DNA from: Aliamphritea spongicola | GTDB lineage: Bacteria; Pseudomonadota; Gammaproteobacteria; Pseudomonadales; Balneatricaceae | Length of the DNA stretch: 64,000 nt | NCBI GenBank assembly: GCA_024347235.1 | Contig: AP025283.1 | Coordinates: forward strand, 2,604,001-2,668,000 | Reading direction: 5' to 3' | In this document: piece after piece, positions 51,224-60,573 of the stretch | Layout: every line of letters starts with the position of its first letter | How positions within the stretch are numbered: the first letter of the stretch is position 1 | Program-made: the position numbers and the translations under genes | The notes under the pieces: model-generated | Told to the model about the DNA's origin: nothing | Seen by the model: the letters and a program-made list of their open reading frames with translations, nothing else | The model's database searches: none

Positions 51224-51469
51224 TGAAATACACTCCTTATCCGCTCAGAAAAACCTGCTACAACACACCGCTGAAGCAGCTTTATTCACCGGGATTCATC
51301 TGAAGCCCGATCAATTCTGACCTGAATATACAGTATTATTCACCCGCAACTTGTTGCAGAAAGTACATTTTTACGTAAAAACATCTCACTTTGTGTTTAT
51401 GAGAATCGCCATACGGCGGCCTGTTCAGATAATAATCAGACCATCGAGTGAGTAAACTGAAGCACAAAA

Positions 51470-51492
51470 AAGCCGGCAATTATGCCGGCCTG
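51470..51492 (-). terminator. Rho-independent terminator of ndh
   Basis: GCCGGC (51472-51477) pairs with GCCGGC (51484-51489). On the minus strand it is followed by six Ts, overlapping the last bases near the ndh stop. Confidence 0.8.
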
Positions 51493-51495
51493 TTA

Positions 51496-52784
51496 TCAGT
51501 GCAATTTTATCTTCGGCTGAACCATGTGCCCCACTTTCTGCGCAAGAATCAGACATGCCCCTTTTAGCCAGCCATGAATACTGAGCTGGTGCATTCTGTA
51601 CAGAGACATATACATCAGGCGGGCGATCTTACCCTCCACAAACATTGTCCCGCCACTGAGATTCCCCATCAGGCTGCCTACCGTGCTGTAGCGACTGAGA
51701 TTCACCAGAGAGCCATGATCTTTATACAGATAAGGCTTAACCGGCTTACCTTTCATCTGACGCCTGATGCTGCTGGCAATATGGCTGGCCATCTGATGAG
51801 CTGACTGCGCCCGGGGCGGTACCCAGGAACCATCTGGCTGCTGACAGGCAGCACAGTCTCCCAACACCCAGATGCTATCATCCACACTGGACTGCAAACC
51901 AGGCTTAACCACTATCTGACCGCCACGACCCAATTCAAAATAATTCAGATCACGGATAAAGTCCGGCGCCTTAACACCGGCAGCCCAGACCATCAGATCT
52001 GCGGCGATCAAATCTCCGTTCTGATCAACGTAGCCCTGCTCATCCGCCCGGGTGACCCGGGTATTTTCTCGTACCACGACTCCCAAACGCTGCAGCTCGC
52101 GCCGTGCAGCCTGAGAGATACGCGCAGGCAACGCAGGCAATATACTCGGCCCGGCTTCAAGCAAATCTACCTGTAAGCGGCTCGCTGACATTTCCGGCAT
52201 ACCGTACTGCCTGAGCAGGTTGGCTACATGGGTCAGCTCTGCAGCAAGCTCAACACCGGTGGCTCCGCCACCCACGATTGCCAGCCGAAGCTTCTTTTCC
52301 GCCCCTGCTGATTTACCCGCATAAAACTGTTCAGAAGGCCTCGCTGAAAACGCTCAGCCTGCTGATGAGAATCCAGAAAATAGCTGTGCTCAGCAACGCC
52401 TGGCGTTCCGAAATCATTACTGACACTGCCAACAGCCATAATCAGAGTGTCATAGCTAATGCTCCGCTCAGGCAGTACCTGCACGCCATACTCATCATCG
52501 ACGGCAGCCAGATGAATCTGCTTGTCAGCAGCATCCAGCCCGGTCATGGTGCCCAGCTGAAACTGATAGTGATGCTGACCGCTGTGCGCCCGGTAAGACA
52601 CACCGTCGATACTCATATCCAGAGATCCTGTTGCTACCTCATGAAGCAAAGGTTTCCAGATATGATTCGGATTCCGGTCTACGAGAATAATCTTCGCCTG
52701 TTTCTTCTTGCCTAATCGGCTACCTAAACTTGCTGCCAGTTCAAGGCCGCCGGCCCCTCCTCCTACGATTACAATTGTTTGCAT
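51496..52784 (-). CDS. ndh: Type II NADH dehydrogenase Ndh
   Basis: Single-subunit, non-proton-pumping NADH:quinone oxidoreductase, about 430 residues, peripheral on the inner membrane. The FAD motif is VIVGGGAGGLELAASLG at the N-terminus, the NADH motif GGGATGVELAAELTHV in the middle (across a missing base near 52275), and VLGDCAACQQPDGSWVPPRAQSAHQ near the C-terminus. The C-terminal amphipathic helices that bind membrane follow. It is monocistronic, with its own terminator. Confidence 0.93.
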
Positions 52785-52971
52785 GTTTAATCCTCAAAAT
52801 AAAGTCAGCTTAAGCCACTGCCTGATAAACAAAACAATGACTTAAGCTCACCTTATTCAGAGCGATAAGCTTACTGCCTGCGTCAGCTGAAAACAGATAC
52901 ACACAGAAAAACCTACCAGGACATACAATAGACGAAAGTATAGCGAGCCGCTATACCCAGAAATGAATAGC

Positions 52972-53310
52972 TCATTTGCTTATAGAATGGCACTGACCGG
53001 ACATCAGTTGATTCGGCTCCGCCGGCCGGTTTATATCCAGCGTGGATACCGGCAACAGTGCCAGATTCGATAGCCGGTTAAAACCGAGGGTCTGCTTATT
53101 CAGCACGATTACGGTCAGCCCGTTCAGCATACTGTAATGCCTGAACATACTGCTCTCATAACTTACCTGGCTATCATAGAGCGCAAAATAGTCTTCACTG
53201 GCCGCAAGTTTGCATAACAATTGCTGATCTGCTGCGAAAGCAGCTAAAGAAGATCCAAACAGCCAGAACACAACACACATACGGCATACTCCGGCAACAA
53301 CTCTGTTCAT
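52972..53310 (-). CDS. Small exported protein of unknown function
   Basis: 112 residues with a clear signal peptide (WLFGSSLAAFA, cleavage before ADQQ), followed by a mature chain of about 85 residues with two cysteines (LLCKLAAS near the start and SGQCHSISK at the end) that could form a disulfide. I recognise no family. It is uninterrupted and sits where lon often follows clpX in other gammaproteobacteria, about 135 bp from the clpX stop. Confidence 0.65.
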   Translation of the reverse strand: MNRVVAGVCRMCVVFWLFGSSLAAFAADQQLLCKLAASEDYFALYDSQVSYESSMFRHYSMLNGLTVIVLNKQTLGFNRLSNLALLPVSTLDINRPAEPNQLMSGQCHSISK

Positions 53311-53406
53311 AACAGCCTCACAGTATCTGACGATAACTGCGCCTCACTGATTAAAACCTCAGTATAGTGCGGAACCAGAAGCCCGACGTGAGGGATTTCA
53401 GGCATA

Positions 53407-53430
53407 AAAAGGCAGCCCAAGCTACCTTTT
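53407..53430 (-). terminator. Rho-independent terminator of clpX
   Basis: AAAAGGCAGC / GCTACCTTTT stem with one mismatch around CCAA. On the minus strand it is followed by Ts, 15 bp after the clpX stop. Confidence 0.75.
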
Positions 53431-53444
53431 AATTGAAATACTGA

Positions 53445-54736
53445 TTATTCTTCAGCGGCCGCTTTAGGCTGCTCAGTATTTTCGTAGATCATCATTGGCT
53501 CAGATTCGCCGGTAATTACGCCTTCATCAATAACAACCTTGCTGACATTTTCCTGAGAAGGTAATGAATACATGGTATCCAGTAACGTTTCTTCAAGAAT
53601 AGACCGCAGGCCACGGGCACCGGTTTTCTTGCCAGCGCTTTCTGAGCAACCGCGTGCAGTGCAGACTCACGGAAGTCCAGCTCGGCACCTTCCATTTCAA
53701 ACAGCGCACCGTACTGCTTGGTCAGCGAGTTCTTAGGCTCAGTCAGAATCTGAATCAACGCATCTTCATCCAGCTCTGCCAGCGTCGCCAGCATCGGCAG
53801 ACGGCCAACAAATTCAGGAATAAGACCGTACTTCACCAGATCTTCAGCTTCCAGATCACGCAGCATATCCGTGACGTTCTTGGAATCGTCTTTACTGCTA
53901 ACCGTCGCACTGAAGCCGATAGAGCTCTTTTCACTGCGGTTACGGATAACCTGATCTAGGCCGGCAAACGCACCGCCACAGATAAACAGGATGTTTGAAG
54001 TATCAACCTGCAGGAATTCCTGTTGCGGATGCTTACGCCCACCCTGTGGCGGCACAGAAGCAACAGTACCTTCAATCAGCTTCAGCAGCGCCTGCTGAAC
54101 ACCCTCACCGGAAACGTCACGGGTAATAGAAGGGTTATCTGACTTACGGGAAATCTTATCGATCTCATCGATGTAAACAATGCCCAGCTGAGCTTTCTCT
54201 ACATCGTAATCACACTTCTGCAGCAGCTTCTGAATAATGTTTTCAACATCTTCACCCACATAACCGGCTTCGGTCAGGGTTGTTGCATCAGCAATGGTGA
54301 ACGGTACATTCAGCATCCGCGCCAGCGTCTGAGCCAGCAGGGTCTTACCGCTACCGGTCGGCCCGATCAGCAGGATATTACTCTTGCCCAGCTCTACCTC
54401 AGTATTGCTGGCCTGCTGGAAGCGCAAACGCTTATAGTGGTTGTAAACAGCAACCGATAAAACCTTCTTTGCACGTTCCTGGCCAATAACATACTCATCC
54501 AGGTTATGCTTAATTTCAGCAGGGGTCGGCAAATCATCGCTTTGCTCAACATCTTCATTAACCTGCTGCGTTTCCTCTGTAATGATGTCGTTGCACAGGT
54601 CCACACACTCATCACAAATGAATACAGAAGGACCTGCAATCAGCTTTTTAACTTCGTCCTGACCTTTACCGCAGAACGAGCAATACAGCGTTTTGCTGTC
54701 ATCGCCGCCATCTTTGCCGTTGATATCGTCTGACAT
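53445..54736 (-). CDS. clpX: ClpX unfoldase subunit of ClpXP
   Basis: AAA+ unfoldase of about 430 residues. The N-terminal zinc finger has CSFCGKG and [10 protein letters not shown]. Walker A is [15 protein letters not shown], Walker [11 protein letters not shown], and the ClpP-docking loop contains IGF in [10 protein letters not shown]. One A is missing from an A run near 53628, after which the C-terminus continues [17 protein letters not shown] to TAA 53445. It lies downstream of clpP and tig in the usual order. Confidence 0.96.
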
Positions 54737-54903
54737 TCAACTACCTCTTTCCTCAGGCAGCCAGTGCTGAACCCGGCTACCATCTAATATATATCTTCCG
54801 CCATGCTGAAAATTATAGCGGTTCATCACTTCGGAGCAGTACACAGCAACCGTATAATAAACGCTACAACTGTAGCATACAGCCGCCATCACTACCCTGA
54901 AGT

Positions 54904-55523
54904 TTAGCGACGTTCCATCACCGCATCAATCAGTCCGTACTCAACCGCAGCCTGCGGAGACATGAAGTTATCACGGTCAGTATCACGGGAAATCACTTCA
55001 AGATCCTGATTTGTATGGTGCGCCATAATACCATTCAGACGCTCACGGATAGACAGAATCTCTTTGTATGAATTTCAATATCAGTTGCCTGCCCCTGATA
55101 TCCGCCCAGCGGCTGATGAATCATCATACGTGAATTAGGCAGACAGTAACGCTTGCCTGCTGCGCCACCGGTCAGCAACAGCGCCCCCATGCTCGCCGCC
55201 TGACCAATACACATGGTGCTCACATCAGGCTTAATAAACTGCATGGTATCGTAAATCGACAGTCCGGCAGTCACTGAACCGCCCGGAGAATTAATATACA
55301 GGTGAATATCCTTATCCGGATTTTCAGACTCCAGGAACAACAGCTGCGCTACCACAAGATTCGCCATGTGATCTTCAACCTGGCCAACCATAAAAATCAC
55401 ACGTTCTTTAAGTAACCGGGAGTAAATGTCATAAGAACGCTCGCCGCGAGCAGTCTGCTCAACAACCATAGGTACCAGGCCACTGCTGGTGATCATTGTT
55501 GGGCCATTATAAGTTTGCGACAT
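54904..55523 (-). CDS. clpP: ClpP serine protease subunit
   Basis: Barrel-forming peptidase of about 206 residues working with ClpA and ClpX. The catalytic serine is in [11 protein letters not shown] and the catalytic histidine in [15 protein letters not shown]. The propeptide region [15 protein letters not shown] precedes [24 protein letters not shown]. One base is missing near 55068; the conserved end ([20 protein letters not shown]) continues to TAA 54904. Confidence 0.96.
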
Positions 55524-55590
55524 ACCTATTCTCTCCTTTGATCCTGAACTTGGTGCCCTACATACAAATTAAAAGCACCCTGAAAGCAAA

Positions 55591-55621
55591 AACGGCGGCC
55601 GACTTTACGCCGACAGCCGTT
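55591..55621 (-). terminator. Hairpin terminator or attenuator between tig and clpP
   Basis: AACGGC / GCCGTT outer stem with a further paired GTCGGC / GCCGAC inner part. On the minus strand it is followed by TTTTTGC. It may reduce read-through from tig into clpP. Confidence 0.7.
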
Positions 55622-55652
55622 ATTTTATAAACGCAAATCAAGCAGTTGGCAA

Positions 55653-56993
55653 TTATGCTTCAGCTTCTGCGTCTTCTTCCTGTGCTTTTGGCTCAGCAGG
55701 CTTGATAGCATCTTCGTAGCTCAGCTCTACTTCTGTAACCTTAGCGGATTCCAGCAGCAGATCCAGTACCTGATCTTCCATCACCAGACTCTTAACCTGA
55801 CCCAGCATTTCTTCATTGCTGTTGTACCAGTCGATAACCTGCTGAGGATCCTGGTAAGTAGCAGCCAGTTCTTCAATGGTTGTCTTAACGCGATCTTCGT
55901 CAACAGTCAGTTCGTTTGCCTTGATAACTTCGTTAACCAGCAGACCAACTTTAACGCGCTTCTCAGACTGCTCCTGGAACATTTCCTTAGGCAGCATTTC
56001 AGGATCGATGTTAGCTTCTGCACCACCGAACTGCTGAATTGCCTGACGGCGCATTGCATCGATTTCGTTGTCAATCAGAGCCGCTGGAACATCAATTGCG
56101 TTCAGCTCAACCAACTGACCAAAAACAGCTTCTTTCAGCTTGGTTTTCAGAGCCTGCTTAACTTCACGCTCCATGTTCTTGCGAACTTCAACTTTGAAGC
56201 TGTCTACGTTGTTTTCTTCCAGACCGAACTTAGCGAAGAACTCTTCGTTCAGTTCTGGCAGCTGCTGTTCAGATACAGACTGTACCTTAACTTTGAATAC
56301 AGCAGCTTTACCTTTCAGATCTTCAGAGTGGTAGTCTTCAGGGAAAGTAACATTCAGTTCAACGTCAGCGCCTGTTTCAGCACCGTCCAGACCTGCTTCG
56401 AAACCTGGGATCATGGTGTTAGAACCCAGAACCAGGTCCATACCTTCACCCTTACCGCCTTCGAACGCTTCACCGTCGATGAAACCTTCAAAATCGATCT
56501 TAACCTGGTCGCCGTCTGCAGCAGCGCGCTCTACAGCAACCCAGTCAGCCTGCTGCTTACGCAGAGTTTCGATCATCTGTTCCAGATCTTCGTCTTTTAC
56601 TTCAGCGCTGTTCTTTTCGATTTCAGCCGCAGAGAAATCAGCCAGTGCGATTTCAGGGTAAACTTCAAAAGTAGCGGTGTAAGAGAAATCTTCACCTTCT
56701 TTGTCGTTCTTGAATTCGATGTTCGGACCACCTGCAGGCGTCAGGTTTTCCTGCTGAGTAGCCTGGTAGAAGCTTTCCTGAATAACTTCACCGATGACTT
56801 CCTGACGAATTCCCTTGCCGTAGCGCTTCTTAACTACTTTGGCCGGAACCTTACCAGGACGGAAACCGTCAATACGAACAGTACGGGCAGTTTGCTGCAC
56901 GCGCTGAGCAACATCATTGTCTACACGCTCGGCCGGTACAACAACAGTCACTTGACGTTCTAGACCAGTAGTCGTTTCTACAGAAACTTGCAT
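55653..56993 (-). CDS. tig: Trigger factor
   Basis: Ribosome-bound chaperone and prolyl isomerase of 446 residues. The N-terminal ribosome-docking signature is GFRPGKVP (about residues 45-52). The FKBP-type isomerase domain lies at about 150-245 (GDQVKIDFEGFIDGEAFEGGKG), and the long helical C-terminal chaperone arms follow, with an acidic tail rich in Glu and Ala. It is uninterrupted, with strong codon bias as expected of a highly expressed gene. First gene of tig-clpP-clpX. Confidence 0.96.
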   Translation of the reverse strand: MQVSVETTTGLERQVTVVVPAERVDNDVAQRVQQTARTVRIDGFRPGKVPAKVVKKRYGKGIRQEVIGEVIQESFYQATQQENLTPAGGPNIEFKNDKEGEDFSYTATFEVYPEIALADFSAAEIEKNSAEVKDEDLEQMIETLRKQQADWVAVERAAADGDQVKIDFEGFIDGEAFEGGKGEGMDLVLGSNTMIPGFEAGLDGAETGADVELNVTFPEDYHSEDLKGKAAVFKVKVQSVSEQQLPELNEEFFAKFGLEENNVDSFKVEVRKNMEREVKQALKTKLKEAVFGQLVELNAIDVPAALIDNEIDAMRRQAIQQFGGAEANIDPEMLPKEMFQEQSEKRVKVGLLVNEVIKANELTVDEDRVKTTIEELAATYQDPQQVIDWYNSNEEMLGQVKSLVMEDQVLDLLLESAKVTEVELSYEDAIKPAEPKAQEEDAEAEA

Positions 56994-57234
56994 GGAATTC
57001 CTCGCAAAAATTATTTGTATCGTTACAAATCAAAACACTTACAACCTGCATGCTATTGAAGCTAAAGCACTCTTACGCAAACAGGGCCAGAATATCTAAA
57101 GGCGGGAATTTTCCGGCAAGCAGCGGGATTAGTCAAGTGAAAAGCACTGAATTAGCCAGTAAACAGCAGATACACGAAAAACTGCAAAATCAGCAGCATT
57201 TAATTACATAAAGAGAAGTATGAGATAAGGAAAT

Positions 57235-57310
57235 TGGGGTGGACGATGGGGCTTGAACCCACGACCGCCGGAATCACAATCCGGAGCTCTACCAACTGAG
57301 CTACGCCCAC
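57235..57310 (-). tRNA. tRNA-His (GTG)
   Basis: Complete cloverleaf on the minus strand: acceptor GTGGGCG / CGTCCAC, anticodon loop TTGTGAT (anticodon GTG), T-loop TTCAAGC, discriminator C and encoded CCA (57237-57235). The extra G(-1) typical of tRNA-His is encoded just upstream. It is identical to the copy at 57511-57436. Confidence 0.97.
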
Positions 57311-57340
57311 CATATTTCCTATGGAAGGAGTCTTACTAAA

Positions 57341-57425
57341 TGGTGCGGACGGAGAGACTCGAACTCTCACACCTCGCGGCACTGGAACCTAAATCCAGCG
57401 TGTCTACCAATTTCACCACGTCCGC
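57341..57425 (-). tRNA. tRNA-Leu (TAG)
   Basis: Class II tRNA with a long variable arm on the minus strand: acceptor GCGGACG, anticodon loop with TAG, T-loop TTCGAGT and encoded CCA (57343-57341). It lies between the two tRNA-His copies. Confidence 0.96.
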
Positions 57426-57435
57426 ATATATGTAT

Positions 57436-57511
57436 TGGGGTGGACGATGGGGCTTGAACCCACGACCGCCGGAATCACAATCCGGAGCTCTACCAACTGA
57501 GCTACGCCCAC
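57436..57511 (-). tRNA. tRNA-His (GTG), second copy
   Basis: Identical in sequence to the tRNA-His at 57310-57235, with GTG anticodon and encoded CCA. It is transcribed between tRNA-Arg and tRNA-Leu. Confidence 0.97.
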
Positions 57512-57537
57512 CACTACATACATTTGCTTTTCCAAAC

Positions 57538-57614
57538 TGGCGGGCCAAGAAGGATTCGAACCCTCGACCACCGCCTTAGAAGGGCGGTGCTCTATCCAGC
57601 TGAGCTATTGGCCC
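57538..57614 (-). tRNA. tRNA-Arg (TCT)
   Basis: Complete cloverleaf on the minus strand: acceptor GGGCCAA, anticodon loop CTTCTAA (anticodon TCT), T-loop TTCGAAT and encoded CCA (57540-57538). It is the first of the four-tRNA operon. Confidence 0.96.
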
Positions 57615-58051
57615 ATATTGGAAAGCTTACTCTATGAATCAGATAACTGCTTTACAGCAACCAACCTCTTCAATGAGTTTCAGGCGTTTTAATTCCCGAA
57701 CCCCTGAGCCTTCAGCCCTCCGCATTGCTGCGTTGTGTGCCTCGCTCAAGGTGGTGCGCATATTATATATGCGCCCCTTTGGCGTCAACACCCTTTTGAT
57801 TTTTAACGAAATAAGCCAGTTAGCCAGATTTTCCTGTATCTGCTGTTTATTTCTCAGCCAACCCCAAAGCCTTGCGGTTAAAAACCATACAACTCACTGA
57901 TGAAGCACATCATTTTCAGTTTAGTTTCAGCCCCTCGCTGCAGGATAGTGCGATATTTGTAGCCCGGTTTAAAAATCAATACCATAGCGAATCTGGCCGA
58001 TGCCACCATCCCGGCAACGCAACTATTGCTTGCTTATATAAGGACACCGTC
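57615..58051 (-). promoter_or_regulatory. tRNA operon promoter region and upstream spacer
   Basis: On the minus strand a promoter-like TTGACG (57788-57783) and TATAAT (57767-57762; an alternative TAATAT two bases on gives a 17-bp spacer) lie about 150 bp before tRNA-Arg. The -10 sits inside a perfect dyad GCGCATAT-TAT-ATATGCGC (about 57757-57775). The GC-rich stretch after it fits a stringent-control discriminator. The rest of this 437-bp spacer shows no gene that I can support. Confidence 0.5.
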
Positions 58052-60181
58052 ATGAACTGGAAAAAGGCCTGCTGATTGCAATCATTGCACTGGTCGTTAT
58101 CGCATTCTTTATTTACGACTTAGGCAGCTACCTCAACCTTAGCTATATAAAGTCACAGCAAACGTCACTGCAAACCTGGGTTGACGATAACCTATTGTTA
58201 TCCGGCCTGGTGTTTATGGCTGTCTATATAGCGGTTACCGCCCTGTCCCTGCCAGGTGCCGCCGTTATGACACTGGTCGCAGGTGCTGTGTTTGGCTTGC
58301 TGTCCGGCCTTATCCTGGTGTCCTTTGCCAGCACCATCGGCGCAACCTTCTCTTTCCTTATAGCGCGCTATTTATTAAGGGAACCGCTGACCAATAAATT
58401 CCAGTCTCACATCGACCCCATTAACAAAGGCATTGCCAAAGACGGCATGTTCTACCTGTTCACTCTGCGTTTGGTACCTTTGGTCCCGTTCTTTGTGATT
58501 AATCCGGTCATGGGCCTGACCACCATGCGGGCCAGAACCTTTTACTGGGTGAGCCAGCTTGGCATGCTGCCGGGAACAGCTGTTTATGTGAATGCCGGTA
58601 CTCAGTTAGGCGCAATTGAACAGGCCGGCGACATTGTTTCACCCGGGCTGTTACTGTCCTTCTGTTTACTGGGTATCTTCCCATGGATCGCCAAAGCCAT
58701 CGTTGGCGGCATCAAGGCCCGTAAAAGTACAGCGCATTCAGCAAGCCAGCCTCATTTGACACCAACATGGTGGTCATTGGCGCCGGAGCAGGCGGCCTGA
58801 TTACGTCCTATATTGCGGCGGCCACTAAAGCCAAAGTCACGCTTATTGAAAAACATAAAATGGGGGCGACTGCCTCAATACCGGCTGCGTACCTTCTAAA
58901 GCCCTTATTCGCAGCACCCATTTTCTGGCAGATGTCCGGGACGCCAACAAGCTCGGCATTAAGAAGGCAGAGGTTGAGTTCGACTTTGCAGACATCATGG
59001 CACGGATCAAACGGGTCATTACAACCATTGAACCCCATGATTCAGTAGAACGGTACGAATCTCTTGGTGTTGACTGCGAAACCGGTGAAGCTACCATCCG
59101 CTCACCGTGGGAAGTAGAAGTAAACGGCAAAGTGATTACAACGCGTAACATTGTCATTGCCACCGGTGCCCGCCCTTCTGTTCCAAACATTCCGGGAATC
59201 GAAAACCTTACTCCCTGACCTCTGACACTATCTGGGACCTTCAGCAGCGCCCTGAACGCCTGCTGGTGCTCGGTGCTGGCGCTATCGGCTGTGAGCTTGG
59301 CCAGTGTTTTGCCCGCCTCGGCAGCCAGGTATCGCTGGTTTACCGTAAACCTCAGGTACTGACCAATGAAGATCTGGATGCCGCGAAGGTTGTTGAAAGC
59401 CACCTGCTGGAAGACGGTATCAGCCTGTGCGCAGAACACACCCCTGTTCGCTTCGAAACCAGCGACGGCCAGCACACGCTGATCTGTGAACACATGGGTA
59501 CAGAACGACGCATCGACTTTGACCAGCTTCTGGTTGCCACCGGCAGAACACCAAACCTGCAGGGATTCGGCCTTGAAAACCTTGGCCTGATCAAACAGGG
59601 AGATAAACAACTCGAGGTCGACGAATATCTGCGTACCGAACTGCCTAACGTATTTGCCTGCGGTGATGTTATTGGCCCGTACCGCTTCACCCATGCTGCA
59701 TCACATCAGGCATGGTATGCAGCAGTTAACGGACTATTCGGCCAACTGAAACGGTTTAAGGTTGATTACAGCTACATACCGTTCACAACCTATACCAGCC
59801 CGGAAGTTGCCCGGATTGGCATTAATGAAAAACAGGCCATCGATAAGGGCATTCCCCATGAGGTTGTTAAATACGATCTGGACGATCTGGACAGAGCAAT
59901 TACCGACGAAGCCGCTTACGGATTCGTAAAAGTGCTGGTGAAGCCTGGCAGCGATAAAATTCTCGGGGTCACTCTGGTCGGTGAACATGCCGCGGAAATG
60001 TTGCCGGAATTTGCCCTCGCGATGAAACACAAGCTCGGGCTGAATAAAATTCTTGGCACCCTGCACGCCTATCCGACGATTAATGAAGCAAATCGCTTTG
60101 CAGCCGGCGTCTGGAAAACGCCACGCGCCTCAAAAAGCACTGGCCTGGCTTGAAAAATTCCACCGCTGGATGCGCAACTAA
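58052..60181 (+). CDS. TVP38/TMEM64 membrane domain fused to a FAD-dependent disulfide oxidoreductase
   Basis: About 710 residues. Residues 1-230 are a TVP38/TMEM64 (DedA-like) membrane domain with several helices and the signature LSLPGAAVMTLVAGAVFG. From about residue 237 a mercuric-reductase-like flavoprotein follows: VVIGAGAGGL, the redox motif GGDCLNTGCVPSK, NAD motif VLGAGAIGCELGQCFARLG, FACGDVIGPYRFTHAASHQAW and the dimerisation domain. No N-terminal metal-binding domain or C-terminal cysteine pair for mercury is seen. Gaps near 58072, 58752, 58863, 59215 and 60120 break the frame; the one at the domain junction is in a T run, so I take the fusion as real. The substrate is unknown. Confidence 0.82.
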
Positions 60182-60573
60182 TCTGTTACCAACCTCACCT
60201 GCAGTCTTTACCAGCCCCTCATACCTGTGAGGGGCAAACAACTATCTGAATAAATCACCAGCCACCCGCTGTCTTTTAGTCTCTGCCCGACAACTTCTTA
60301 CCAGATCAGCCATTTCCGGCACTGACGTCTGAAAAACACCTTTCACAGTTTATTCTTCAACATAATGAGTAACCGCTTAGCATTATTCGGTTGTTTCTGA
60401 GCGATCATTAAGCCAATATGCTATAAACGCATGGACGCAAACTAATACCCATTAGTCTTAGTTTTGGTTCAATATTGAGTTCAGTTACCCGCCACTGTTT
60501 TCTCTTTTACGGCACAAGAACTCGGTTCATTGATACTGAGTAGGTATATTTTTGTGATTTCAAAAAGTCTCAG
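60182..60573. other. Intergenic region with one hairpin
   Basis: About 390 bp. GCCCCTCA (60214-60221) pairs with TGAGGGGC (60228-60235) and may terminate the oxidoreductase gene, although no T run follows. The rest is A+T-rich, probably the promoter region of the next gene; I see nothing else. Confidence 0.45.

Noticed and set aside
57634..57900. Plus-strand open frame between the tRNA genes and the TVP38 gene
   Set aside because: It overlaps the tRNA promoter palindrome, has no ribosome binding site or recognisable protein features, and is probably chance.
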